A stretch of 64,000 bases of DNA from Cytobacillus suaedae. Lineage in GTDB: Bacteria; Bacillota; Bacilli; Bacillales; Bacillaceae_L. The notes under the pieces were generated by a model. The model saw nothing but the letters and a program-made list of their open reading frames with translations. It was not told where the DNA came from and made no database searches. The stretch covers positions 545,001 to 609,000 of the forward strand of contig CP063163.1 of NCBI GenBank assembly GCA_014960805.1, in the 5' to 3' direction. Shown here in pieces: positions 1-8,293 of this stretch. Made by a program: the position numbers and the translations under genes. Positions within the stretch are counted from its first letter, which is position 1. Every line of letters begins with the position of its first letter.

Positions 1-81
1 GGTGGCGGAACTGGCAGACGCACAGGACTTAAAATCCTGCGGTAGGTGACTACCGTACCGGTTCGATTCCGGTCCTCGGCA
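1..81 (+). tRNA. tRNA-Leu (anticodon TAA), 5' end cut by window edge
   Basis: A class II tRNA with a long variable arm. The anticodon loop CTTAAAA gives anticodon TAA. The T arm is GGTTCGATTCC and the 3' acceptor strand CCTCGGC is followed by discriminator A. The matching 5' acceptor strand would be GCCGAGG, so about five bases lie outside the window. CCA is not encoded. A second tRNA-Leu follows 39 bases later. Confidence 0.95.
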
Positions 82-120
82 TATTTTCAACTTAGACAAA
101 ACGAATAATGGCAATATTTT

Positions 121-201
121 GCCGGTGTGGCGGAATTGGCAGACGCGCACGACTCAAAATCGTGTTCCTCTGGAGTGCCGGTTCGACCCCGGCCACCGGT
201 A
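121..201 (+). tRNA. tRNA-Leu (anticodon CAA)
   Basis: A complete class II tRNA. Acceptor GCCGGTG pairs with CACCGGT followed by discriminator A. The anticodon loop CTCAAAA gives anticodon CAA, and the T arm is GGTTCGACCCC. CCA is not encoded. It is probably co-transcribed with the upstream tRNA-Leu and ends at the hairpin at 237. Confidence 0.96.
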
Positions 202-236
202 TCAAACTACGATAGATAAAACACTGATATATCAAG

Positions 237-266
237 CTTCACACATAATTGTGTGAAGTTTTTTTG
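237..266 (+). terminator. Rho-independent terminator of the tRNA-Leu pair
   Basis: Nine-base-pair stem CTTCACACA / TGTGTGAAG with loop TAAT, followed by a run of T. It lies 35 bases after the second tRNA. Confidence 0.85.
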
Positions 267-497
267 TGTTTTCATTAATGTGGAGGTATATCTTTTTTCT
301 GGGGAGGTATACCTTCTTCGAAGAAATAGTCTTTAAACAACATATGTACTCTTTGGAAATTCATAAATACTAGCAAGTTAAATCTGGTTTAGTGGCATTT
401 GAAAGAAACCTTTTATAAATTGTAACGTATAAGCTATTGGGAATCTGATTTTTAACTTTAAAGTTTCTCGTTATTTTTTAAATAGAGGTGAAATTTT

Positions 498-1523
498 GTG
501 AATGTTTTACGAAGTAGTAAGAAGTGGTTATTGTTAATAATGCTCATGGTTGTTGCTGGTTGTTCAAATGAAGAAAAGGTATTTATAGAGGAAGTAGTTG
601 AAGAGAAGATTATTGTCGGTGAAAATACGGAATATGAGCTAAATGGTACTTTAACACTACCGAAAAATAATCAGGAGGCACTTCCAGCTGTTGTTTTGGT
701 ACATGGATCAGGTCCGAGTGATCAGGATGAAACAGCGTTTGCCTATAAACCATTTCGTGATATTGCCTTGGGCCTTGCTCAACAGGGGATTGCTGTTATT
801 CGTTATGATAAAAGAACGTATGCTCACGGAAATAAAATGGCACAACAATTAAGTGAACTAACTGTATATGAAGAGACCGTCGAAGATGCGATACGAGCAA
901 CTCAACTACTAAAGGAAGACAACCGTATAGACGAAAATAAGGTGTTTGTAGTCGGTCATAGCCTTGGGGGAATGCTAGCTCCTCGGATAGATAAACAGGG
1001 TGGAAATTTTGCAGGTATTATTATGCTGGGAAGTTCGCCAAGGCCATTATGGGAGATCGCTTATGACCAAAATATTGCTGCACTAGATAACCAGGCAATG
1101 AGTGAGTCAAGTAGGCAACAACAAGATAGGCTTATAGAGATAGAAATTGAAAAAGCCCATCGTCTACATGAAATGACCAATCGTGAGGCAAGTAGAACCA
1201 CTGTATTTGGAATAGGTGGATATTACTTAAAGGAAATGGAGCAATTTAGCGCAAAATCTATAGCCTTACAATTAGAAAAGCCAATATTAATTATGCAGGG
1301 AGAAGACGATTTCCAAGTTTACTTTGAGAAGGACTTTAAGTTGTGGATAGAATTACTAGAGGGACATAAGAATGTAACCCTACAAAGCTATCCAAAGCTA
1401 AATCACTTTTTTGTTAACTACGAGGGTCAAGAAAAAGGAACAATTGATGAGTATATGGTACCAGGTCACGTAGATTTAAATGTAATTAAGGATATCGGTG
1501 ATTGGATATTAAAACAAAATTAA
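498..1523 (+). CDS. Alpha/beta-hydrolase lipoprotein
   Basis: A 341-residue predicted membrane-anchored serine hydrolase. The N-terminus is a lipoprotein signal: two Lys, a hydrophobic stretch, then lipobox VAGC with Cys22. The fold shows the oxyanion-loop motif HGSG (69-72), the nucleophile elbow GHSLGG with Ser155, a candidate acid in QGEDD and a candidate His in LNHFF near the C-terminus. This resembles the S9/acyl-esterase-type hydrolases that Bacillus exports to the outer face of the membrane; the substrate cannot be told. The start is GTG, preceded by AGAGGTG. It stands alone: the upstream neighbour is a tRNA pair and the downstream gene is convergent. Confidence 0.85.
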   Translation: MNVLRSSKKWLLLIMLMVVAGCSNEEKVFIEEVVEEKIIVGENTEYELNGTLTLPKNNQEALPAVVLVHGSGPSDQDETAFAYKPFRDIALGLAQQGIAVIRYDKRTYAHGNKMAQQLSELTVYEETVEDAIRATQLLKEDNRIDENKVFVVGHSLGGMLAPRIDKQGGNFAGIIMLGSSPRPLWEIAYDQNIAALDNQAMSESSRQQQDRLIEIEIEKAHRLHEMTNREASRTTVFGIGGYYLKEMEQFSAKSIALQLEKPILIMQGEDDFQVYFEKDFKLWIELLEGHKNVTLQSYPKLNHFFVNYEGQEKGTIDEYMVPGHVDLNVIKDIGDWILKQN

Positions 1524-1584
1524 AGGTATGGTACAAAACATTGTAGGGTATAGTTATCTGTTTAATCCCTTAATTTTAATAATT

Positions 1585-1645
1585 GGTCCGATAGGAAAGT
1601 TCATCGTAATTTATTCTGTTGTATTCTTTCAAATCGGACCTTTTA
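1585..1645 (+). terminator. Long imperfect hairpin between convergent genes
   Basis: GGTCCGAT (1585-1592) pairs with ATCGGACC (1633-1640), with further pairing of AGGAAAG with CTTTC inside, then TTTT. It lies 60 bases after the hydrolase stop. The hydrophobic open frame running through it (1528-1710) has no ribosome binding site and is not called. Confidence 0.5.
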
Positions 1646-1724
1646 TAGTTAGGATAAAGGTTCGAGGTTTCGCTGCTATATTATTTATAAGTATCTATAT
1701 TGTTTTATAATTTCTAATCGTTTA

Positions 1725-2201
1725 TCACCTCCCCCTTACAATCGGCTTAAACCCACCCAACTCCACATACACTTCTTCACCGTCAACCGTTACTAAATAA
1801 TAGTCTTCCTTGTCAGTAGGTAATATGGATTGGACGGTATTTCCTCTATTTTTGAAGAATTCATTTATCTCATCACGAGCTACATCCTGTACCCTTCCAG
1901 CATCTGCTTTGTTCTTTTCTATAGTAGCTGACGTTACTTGCTCTTTTAAAGTATCAATAACTGATCCCTTTGGAATGCCTTGATTGTAAATCCCTTGTAG
2001 TAGCTTAATAACTTCAGAGAAGCCGAAGAATACAATTCCCCATATGATACCGCTAATAAATAACGATAAGCCTATTACGCCTCTTAGTTCGCCTAATTCT
2101 TCCTTACTTCCATAACTAAATCCTGTTATCATTCCAACAACAATAGCTAAATAACCCACGATCATAAGTGCTTTTGCTACGATATTATCTTTACCAGCCA
2201 T
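1725..2201 (-). CDS. Hypothetical protein with two membrane segments
   Basis: A 158-residue protein I do not recognise. Two membrane helices lie at about 11-28 and 41-62. A helical linker and a small alpha/beta-looking C-terminal part (about 105-158, with the pattern YYLVTVDGEEVYVELGGF) follow and are probably cytoplasmic. The start is ATG, preceded on the minus strand by GGGGGTGT. It is a single gene, convergent with the hydrolase and divergent from the MscS-like channel. Confidence 0.7.
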   Translation of the reverse strand: MAGKDNIVAKALMIVGYLAIVVGMITGFSYGSKEELGELRGVIGLSLFISGIIWGIVFFGFSEVIKLLQGIYNQGIPKGSVIDTLKEQVTSATIEKNKADAGRVQDVARDEINEFFKNRGNTVQSILPTDKEDYYLVTVDGEEVYVELGGFKPIVRGR

Positions 2202-2392
2202 TTTAAAACACCCCCAAGTTTTATTCTACCAAATAGTGGTATGATTGTTGGTAGTAGGATAGAAATTTATTATTACTGTTCATAAGTTTGTTTTTGTTTT
2301 TGACATTAAAAAACCAGACAACAGAACATAATAATCTAGAGTTCTTATCAGAGAGAAAGTATACTACCTATTGACTTAGGGGGAGGTAAACG

Positions 2393-3661
2393 ATGAAGAT
2401 CATTCACAAACAACTAGTCCAGTATGGGATGGATCCAACTCTTGCTGAGTACATGGCTGTTTTCCTTTTGATCGTTTTTGTAGTTATCCTGAGCATCCTT
2501 GCGAACTTTATCACGAAAAAGATCGTAATGAGATTTATCACCCATTTTATTAAAAATAACAAATTCAAGTGGGATGACATTTTTTTAGAAAGAAGGGTCT
2601 TTCATAGACTATCTCATATTGTGCCAGCAATTATTATTTATTACTTTGCAGGTTCTTTTCCTGAGTATCAGTATTGGATCGAAAAAGCGGCAATAGCCTA
2701 CATCATTATTGTCGGATTGCTTGTAATTAGTAATGTTTTAAATGCTTTCAATGATATTTATAAAACATTTGAAATTTCAAAGACAAAGCCAATTAAGGGA
2801 TATATCCAGGTAGCTAAAATCATTACTTTCACCTTAGGTGGAATTCTCGTTATAGCAAACCTGATTGGAGAGAGTCCATTTCTGCTATTAAGTGGTTTTG
2901 GTGCACTATCGGCTGTGACTTTATTGATTTTTAAGGATTCAATCTTAGGGCTGGTTGCCGGGATTCAGCTAGCTGCTAATGACATGGTACGTGTTGGAGA
3001 TTGGATTGAAATGCCGAAATATGAAGCAGATGGGGACATCATTGATATCTCTTTAAATACCGTTAAGGTTCAAAACTTTGATAAAACGATTACAACAATA
3101 CCGAGCTATGCTCTTGTATCTGACTCTTTCAAGAACTGGAGAGGGATGCAGGTGTCAGGTGGTCGCCGTATCAAGCGGTCCATCTTTATCGATACGAATA
3201 CCATTACTTTTTGCACGGAAGACATGATTGAGAAGTTCAAACATATTCACTTTCTTTCCACTTACATTACAACTAAACAACATGAAATCTCTGAATATAA
3301 TACAAAACATGAGATCAACAGGAACAATCCGGTGAATGGTCGAGCACTTACGAATATCGGTGTGTTTCGGGCATATGTCACTCATTACCTTCAAAATCAC
3401 AAAGGAATTAGTGATAACATGACCTTACTCGTCCGACAATTGGCACCAACTGAACATGGATTGCCAATAGAAATTTATGCATTCACCAGCGATGTACGGT
3501 GGGATGTGTATGAATCCATTCAATCAGATATTTTTGATCACTTATTTGCAGTGGCACCTGAATTCGGATTGAGAGTATTCCAAAATCCTTCGGGGAATGA
3601 TTTGAAAAGCATTCTAGGTGAAAAGAACAAGGATGATATCGTTAGGGAAGGGAATGCTTAA
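2393..3661 (+). CDS. MscS-family mechanosensitive channel, YbdG type
   Basis: A 422-residue member of the small-conductance mechanosensitive channel superfamily, expected in the cytoplasmic membrane, where such channels release solutes after osmotic downshock. There are five hydrophobic segments in the first 190 residues; the pore-helix/beta-domain junction follows (GLVAGIQLAANDMVRVGDWIE). The C-terminal half carries signatures typical of the YbdG subgroup: NGRALTNIGVFRAY, LVRQLAPTEHGLPIEIY and IQSDIFDHL, then the PEFGLRVFQNPSG tail. Full length for the family. The ATG start has GGGGGAGG upstream. It is monocistronic, with no terminator obvious before the repeat at 3751. Confidence 0.9.
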   Translation: MKIIHKQLVQYGMDPTLAEYMAVFLLIVFVVILSILANFITKKIVMRFITHFIKNNKFKWDDIFLERRVFHRLSHIVPAIIIYYFAGSFPEYQYWIEKAAIAYIIIVGLLVISNVLNAFNDIYKTFEISKTKPIKGYIQVAKIITFTLGGILVIANLIGESPFLLLSGFGALSAVTLLIFKDSILGLVAGIQLAANDMVRVGDWIEMPKYEADGDIIDISLNTVKVQNFDKTITTIPSYALVSDSFKNWRGMQVSGGRRIKRSIFIDTNTITFCTEDMIEKFKHIHFLSTYITTKQHEISEYNTKHEINRNNPVNGRALTNIGVFRAYVTHYLQNHKGISDNMTLLVRQLAPTEHGLPIEIYAFTSDVRWDVYESIQSDIFDHLFAVAPEFGLRVFQNPSGNDLKSILGEKNKDDIVREGNA

Positions 3662-3750
3662 CGTTAAAATAGTAGGCACTTTAATTCCCTTACATCCCCT
3701 AGGATATCTTTTTTCTAGCTGTAAAGAAATATTACTTTGATATGTTTAGA

Positions 3751-3881
3751 GTGGATTGGAGCGGAGGGCTCTTGACTCCTGCGGGAGTAGAGGGATATCC
3801 GGCGAGACCCCACAGGCGCAAGCGCCGAGGAGGCTCGCATCCTCCCCGCGGAAAGCAAGAGCATGTAGCGCAAAGGAACGG
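3751..3881. repeat. Bacillaceae dispersed GC-rich intergenic repeat
   Basis: A GC-rich block in an AT-rich intergenic region, containing CTCCTGCGGGAGTAGAGG, GGCGCAAGCGCC, GAGGAGGCTCG and CTCCCCGCGGAAAGC. I recognise this pattern as a highly repeated intergenic element of Bacillus-group genomes, usually able to fold into several hairpins. The short open frames on both strands are produced by its composition and are not genes. Confidence 0.8.
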
Positions 3882-3932
3882 ACATTGTTAAAAGTGAAGT
3901 TGATGACACTGGCGAAAGTCCGAATGGTCCCA

Positions 3933-4559
3933 TTATTGAGTACGGTATGAGAATGCAAGCGGTGTATAATATAAATAAGACTTACCGAGGCGATAATAAT
4001 GATCAACAATACTTCTATTTAAATCTTTATGTTTTTCTGGTACAGGTGGTAATGCATCCGCTTCTTCTTGTTTCCATACCGACTGTCCAGGTGCAACAAA
4101 ACGGTTGTCACCAATTTTTACACCATTTGTAACTGTGGCTCCATGCATAATGACGCAATTCCGACCAATTTCTGCATCGTAAATATTAGCATGTTGGCCG
4201 ATAAATGTATTCCGACCAATAAATAATGGGCCATGAACACAAGCATGGTGAAGCACACTGTTTTCTCCTTCTAAAAATACTCCCCACCTCTGACCCTCCA
4301 CTGTCACATGCTCTCTCCCAGGATGAACATGCATTAACACATTGTCCTGAATATTCGTGTACGGACCAACATAATAGGGATAACCAGAATCAGCACGTAA
4401 GAGGTTTTTAAAACCTACAAACACATCATCAGATATAGTGATGTTTCCAATAATCATAGAATCTGTGCCAATGACTGCTTTTGGACTAATGGTAGGATAA
4501 CTTATGCTTGTAACCTCTTCAACTGGTGGATTAGCTATGATGACAGGATATCTATTCAT
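3933..4559 (-). CDS. Gamma-class carbonic anhydrase-like left-handed beta-helix protein
   Basis: About 208 residues. Hexapeptide repeats form a left-handed beta-helix, and the active-site set of Cam-type gamma carbonic anhydrases appears intact. Numbered from an upstream GTG at 4568: Arg58 and Asp60 (LLRAD), Gln74 (NIQDN), His80 (LMHVH), His107 and His112 (LHHACVHG), the last three as metal ligands. Expected reaction: reversible CO2 hydration in a trimer. No signal peptide. The GTG at 4568 overlaps the ribosome binding site AAAGGAG, so ATG at 4559 is taken as the start. Family members are sometimes inactive acyltransferase-like proteins, but the complete His set argues for metal binding. Confidence 0.85.
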   Translation of the reverse strand: MNRYPVIIANPPVEEVTSISYPTISPKAVIGTDSMIIGNITISDDVFVGFKNLLRADSGYPYYVGPYTNIQDNVLMHVHPGREHVTVEGQRWGVFLEGENSVLHHACVHGPLFIGRNTFIGQHANIYDAEIGRNCVIMHGATVTNGVKIGDNRFVAPGQSVWKQEEADALPPVPEKHKDLNRSIVDHYYRLGKSYLYYTPLAFSYRTQ

Positions 4560-4646
4560 AACGATCACTCCTTTCTTTTACATCCCATTCTATGCTGGGT
4601 AATCACCTAGTGTTAATCATGAAGAGGACTTATTGTGATAGAAGAA

Positions 4647-4678
4647 AAGACAGTCTCTTATAAAGAGACTGTCTTCAA
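4647..4678 (-). terminator. Strong hairpin after the small membrane-protein gene
   Basis: A perfect 13-bp stem (AAGACAGTCTCTT / AAGAGACTGTCTT) with a 3-base loop. On the minus strand it is followed by TTCTTCTATC, so it most likely terminates the gene at 4699-4938. Confidence 0.75.
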
Positions 4679-4698
4679 GTAGTTTACTAGACTATCAT

Positions 4699-4938
4699 CT
4701 AGCATCCCTTTTTTACACAACGCCATACTTTCTTGAATATACAAAATCCAAAGAGAAGTAAAACAAGGAGGCCGATGATACCAACGATGAGACTAACAAT
4801 AGCACCAAAACCTCCTGGTATAACTAAACCAATTAAAGTAGTGATAAACCCTAACACAGATAGTAGGAAACATATTACACCTGCTAAAAATGCGAGGAAT
4901 AGCTCAAAAATGCTACATGTAGAATATCCATTGCTCAT
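4699..4938 (-). CDS. Small membrane protein, unknown
   Basis: A 79-residue protein, almost entirely two hydrophobic helices (about 11-37 and 45-68) with a Gly/Pro turn between them and a short cationic Cys-containing tail (KKVWRCVKKGC). Four cysteines in so small a protein is noteworthy. Start ATG with GGGGGTG nine bases upstream. A hairpin follows. I do not recognise the family. Confidence 0.65.
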   Translation of the reverse strand: MSNGYSTCSIFELFLAFLAGVICFLLSVLGFITTLIGLVIPGGFGAIVSLIVGIIGLLVLLLFGFCIFKKVWRCVKKGC

Positions 4939-5206
4939 AGAAATTCACCCCCTTTCAAAAAGGAATGGTTGTTCAAGAATATAGTATGATGAGGGTTGAG
5001 AGGTTGTTTGGGATTGTACAAAAAAAGGCTCTATTAAAAGGAATTTGTATGTTTTTATTAGGCACGGAAAAAATAAATCAAAAAAAAGCAATATAGTTAA
5101 ATCTTTTTTTAACTCTACTTCGTCATAAATGGATGAGTTAGTAACTTTGATAGCAAGAAGGTAATGCTAGGGTGGTTACTACTATTTCGGCGAGGGGAGA
5201 TTTTAC

Positions 5207-5992
5207 ATGCAGTTGTTAAAGTTTGAACTATATAAAATAGCCATACAAAAAAGTATCTATATAGCATTTGTGCTATTGATTGGTGCTACATTAATAGAAC
5301 AAACCTTACCGAATGGGGCAATGAACAGTATTATTTTTGTGAATCCATTACTTACTGGGATGATGCTGTTGATTGGACTTTCTACTATTTTTACTAAGGA
5401 ATATAGTTCAGGAGTTGATAATTATATTCTTAGTTCTAAAAAAGGACGATGGGAATTAGTAGGGGCTAAAATAGGTGCATCTTTGATCTATACTCTCGTA
5501 GTTATTTTCACTTGGGAAGTATTTAATTTAACTTACAACCACTTGAAGTTTGGTACCACTGGGTGGGGGGAGCCAATTCAATCAATCCCACGTTACGCAG
5601 GATCTCCGTATCATTTCAGCATGATAGAATTTCATGTAGTGCAAATGGGAGTGCATGTTTTAGGAGCACTATGTTTTTCATTAGTAATTATTCTTATTTC
5701 TTCTATTAGTAAGAATGCATTGATTGCGTTTGTACTTAATTTATTGATATTAGCTGGACCATCTTTAGAGTTTATGGACGAAATTCCTATACCTTGGATA
5801 GTAGCTGCTTTACCGTTTGCATTTTTTAATTTGTTAATGGTACAGCCTTTTTTCGTAGAAGCTACAACTGTTTCTATTTTTGGTGTTAGCCTCCTTTCTC
5901 CAATATTTGCATGTTTACTAATGGTAGTACTAGGTGGAATTTTCATTGTGTTAATCTATCAAATTATGAAGAAAAAAGAGATAACAGCCTAG
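5207..5992 (+). CDS. ABC-2 type transporter permease, shortened paralogue
   Basis: A 261-residue polytopic membrane protein clearly paralogous to the permease at 8280. Shared parts are the N-terminus MQLLKFELYKI, the SSKKGR motif, AKIGA-LIYT, the IEFH/LEYH segment, and LISS-KNALI followed by the last helices. It lacks roughly 100 residues that in the long copy form the extracytoplasmic loop between the first two helices. It starts at ATG with GGGGAG upstream and lies 76 bases before the sigma factor gene, so it may be the first gene of the operon. It has no ATPase of its own; the ATPase at 7409 could serve both permeases. It may equally be a degenerate but still open copy. Confidence 0.75.
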   Translation: MQLLKFELYKIAIQKSIYIAFVLLIGATLIEQTLPNGAMNSIIFVNPLLTGMMLLIGLSTIFTKEYSSGVDNYILSSKKGRWELVGAKIGASLIYTLVVIFTWEVFNLTYNHLKFGTTGWGEPIQSIPRYAGSPYHFSMIEFHVVQMGVHVLGALCFSLVIILISSISKNALIAFVLNLLILAGPSLEFMDEIPIPWIVAALPFAFFNLLMVQPFFVEATTVSIFGVSLLSPIFACLLMVVLGGIFIVLIYQIMKKKEITA

Positions 5993-6068
5993 CTACTATG
6001 TGTAATGACGGAAATTAGGAATTATCCAATAAAGTTTAAAATTTTAATGGGAGTGAGGTGGGAAAAGT

Positions 6069-6638
6069 TTGGATGACCAACAGTTGATTAAAGAAATAAA
6101 TAACGGAAGTGAAGCTGCAATGGAAGTGTTGACGAGGAAGTATTACAAGCCAATCTATGCATTTGTGTATCGGAAAGTAGGAAATAAGGAAATGGCATAT
6201 GACCTTACTCAAGAAATATTTATTAAGGTTATCCAACGAATTTCATCCTATTCCCATAGAGGCACATTCAAAAACTGGCTCTACACAATTGCAGTAAATC
6301 ATTGTAGGGATTATTGGGGAAGTGCCCAATATCGAAATAATTTACTTCACACTGAGCTACCCGAATCGTTGGAGAGTAAGGAGAAGAATATATCTTACAT
6401 TTTTGAACGAAAAGAAACGAGGGAGCGGGTAAGGAAGGCTATCCAAAGTCTGCCAGATTATCAGAGGGAAGCCCTTATTCTCAAATATTTTCACAGCATG
6501 AAAATTAAAGAGATTGCGGTCGTATCGAATACAAGTGTTCCAACAGTGAAATCTAGATTAAGGCAAGGACTTGATAAATTAACTAAACTCTTAGGAAGGG
6601 GTGGAGAAGATGAAAAAGCACTGGACCGAAAAAAGTGA
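6069..6638 (+). CDS. ECF-type RNA polymerase sigma factor
   Basis: A 189-residue extracytoplasmic-function sigma factor. Region 2 spans about 8-75 (AYDLTQEIFIKVI, then FKNWLYTIAVNHCRDYW). Region 4 spans about 125-175 (LPDYQREALILKYF, then the HTH with TVKSRLRQGLDKL). The start is TTG, with a purine-rich GGGAGTGAGGTGGG upstream. The 3' end overlaps the next gene by 38 bases, so both are translationally coupled. With the downstream membrane protein, ABC ATPase and permease the order is like the sigY-yxl operon of B. subtilis, whose sigma drives its own transporter operon. Orthology to SigY is not shown by the sequence. Confidence 0.9.
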   Translation: MDDQQLIKEINNGSEAAMEVLTRKYYKPIYAFVYRKVGNKEMAYDLTQEIFIKVIQRISSYSHRGTFKNWLYTIAVNHCRDYWGSAQYRNNLLHTELPESLESKEKNISYIFERKETRERVRKAIQSLPDYQREALILKYFHSMKIKEIAVVSNTSVPTVKSRLRQGLDKLTKLLGRGGEDEKALDRKK

Positions 6639-7425
6639 ATTGGAGCTGGATGAGGATTTAGATGAAGAGCTTCAGGAGTTATTGAATAAGTTTGAATATG
6701 AATTAGATGATTATGATGTTGAGTATCCAAATGAGGCAGAATTAATGAAGACTATTGATACACTAAGACCCTATGTGCCAACAAAAATCAATAAATGGGA
6801 AACCTTTGTAACACGTACATCTACAATTGCGAAGCAAGCTTTAACTGAAGTGTATTACATGAGTCCTCTTTTTTGGATAGCAAATGTGGTGTTTATTATG
6901 ATTGCACTTACTGCAGTGAGTTTAACGAAACAAAATCCATATACAGTTCTCTTTTTTCTCGCCCCTATTCCTACCATGACGGGGTTAATAGAAGTTTTGA
7001 AAAGTCGAAACGCTGGTATGTCTGAATTGGAATTGTCTTTTAAATTTAATTTACAGGAAGTAATCCTATCTAAAATGGTTGTCGTTGGAGTATTCAACTT
7101 ACTGATTAATATTGTAATAACCTTCATTATGTCCTTAGTCATTCAGGATGTACTTGTATGGGAATTGATGCTTTATTGGATCGCGCCATTTACTGTTATT
7201 ACCTCTATTGCACTTACTATAGTAACTAGATTTAGGAAGACCAATACGGTCACAATAGGGCTTATCCTTTGGATTGCTATGGGTAACCTTTTAAGCAGAA
7301 TATTTGTCTTGGAAAGTGTCCCGGAGATCTTTTATATGATAATTACAGTCATAGCAGCTGTAGCCATTGTATTCCAAATAAAAACGATTTATAGAAGGGG
7401 AATTTCGCATGAATTTAACCATTGA
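6601..7425 (+). CDS. Membrane protein with acidic cytosolic N-terminus, probable anti-sigma partner
   Basis: A 274-residue protein. The first 85 residues are soluble and strongly acidic (ELDEDLDEELQELL), and about six membrane helices follow. Its position, overlapping the ECF sigma gene upstream and the ATPase gene downstream, and the cytosolic N-terminus are what one expects of an anti-sigma/sensor protein, but the zinc-binding HxxxCxxC of ZAS anti-sigmas is absent. The membrane part could also be an ABC-2 permease half, giving a heteromeric transporter. An alternative start is ATG at 6610, which sits better behind AGGAAGGGG. Confidence 0.7.
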   Translation: MEKMKKHWTEKSELELDEDLDEELQELLNKFEYELDDYDVEYPNEAELMKTIDTLRPYVPTKINKWETFVTRTSTIAKQALTEVYYMSPLFWIANVVFIMIALTAVSLTKQNPYTVLFFLAPIPTMTGLIEVLKSRNAGMSELELSFKFNLQEVILSKMVVVGVFNLLINIVITFIMSLVIQDVLVWELMLYWIAPFTVITSIALTIVTRFRKTNTVTIGLILWIAMGNLLSRIFVLESVPEIFYMIITVIAAVAIVFQIKTIYRRGISHEFNH

Positions 7426-8293
7426 TAATCTAACAAAAAGCTTCGGACAAAAGAAAGCACTTGATGAAGTAACAGTTGAGTTAACTACAGGTGTATACGG
7501 TATCCTTGGTTCGAATGGATCTGGAAAAACAACATTGATGCGTATCCTTGCTAGTGTAATGAAACCATCATCTGGAACGGTCTATTTAAATGGGCAAGAT
7601 ATTAATAAAATGGATCATCAGTATCGGGAATTAATTGGCTATTTACCACAGCAGGTCGGACTTTATAAAAATTTTACCGCAGAAAAGCTATTAAAATATA
7701 TTTCTGCTTTAAAAGGCCTAAGTAAAGAAGAGACAGATGCAAAGGTAAGTGAAGTATTAGAGTTAGTTGGCTTAAGTAATGACAGGAAAGGAAAAGTAGG
7801 GAAATTTTCAGGTGGAATGAAGCGACGGATTGGAATTGCACAGGCATTGCTGAATGATCCTAAAATACTAATTGTTGATGAACCTACAGCAGGACTAGAC
7901 CCAAAGGAAAGGATTCGCTTTCGAAATCTTTTATCAAAAATATCGAAGGATCGGATTGTATTATTATCAACACATATAGTTTCGGATATTGAGTTTATAG
8001 CAAAAGAAATTTTGGTTCTTAAAGACGGTAAACTGATTTCACAAGAAACACCACAAAAACTATTAAAGGGTATTGAAGACAAGGTATGGTCAGTTTTAGT
8101 GACAGAAGAAGAAATTGTTCACTTTCAAAGTAACTATAAGGTTGGAAATATTAATCGTGTTCAGGATAAATTTCAACTACGAATTTTAAGTAACTCACTA
8201 CCCCATGAATCAGCAAAGCAAGAGGTACCTAATCTAGAAGACTTATATTTATATTATTTCGACGAGGAGAATATAAATCGTGCAGCTACTTAA
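7409..8293 (+). CDS. ABC transporter ATP-binding protein
   Basis: A 294-residue ABC ATPase of the drug/antibiotic exporter type. Walker A is GSNGSGKTT (about 34-42), the Q-loop region is GYLPQQVG, the signature is FSGGMKRR, Walker B is ILIVDEPTAGLDP and the H-loop is STHIV. A C-terminal extension of about 80 residues follows the nucleotide-binding domain. It overlaps the upstream membrane-protein gene by 17 bases and the downstream permease gene by 14, so translation is coupled. It would power export through the permease at 8280 and possibly the short one at 5207. Confidence 0.93.
   Translation: MNLTIDNLTKSFGQKKALDEVTVELTTGVYGILGSNGSGKTTLMRILASVMKPSSGTVYLNGQDINKMDHQYRELIGYLPQQVGLYKNFTAEKLLKYISALKGLSKEETDAKVSEVLELVGLSNDRKGKVGKFSGGMKRRIGIAQALLNDPKILIVDEPTAGLDPKERIRFRNLLSKISKDRIVLLSTHIVSDIEFIAKEILVLKDGKLISQETPQKLLKGIEDKVWSVLVTEEEIVHFQSNYKVGNINRVQDKFQLRILSNSLPHESAKQEVPNLEDLYLYYFDEENINRAAT

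Noticed and set aside
1528-1710. Hydrophobic 60-codon frame after the lipoprotein hydrolase
   Set aside because: No ribosome binding site before the ATG, and the DNA forms the arms of a terminator-like hairpin. The hydrophobicity follows from T-rich sequence.
3756-3950. Overlapping open frames on both strands at 3715-4009
   Set aside because: They lie in the GC-rich dispersed Bacillaceae repeat at 3751-3881, have no ribosome binding sites, and their protein sequences are low-complexity readings of the repeat.
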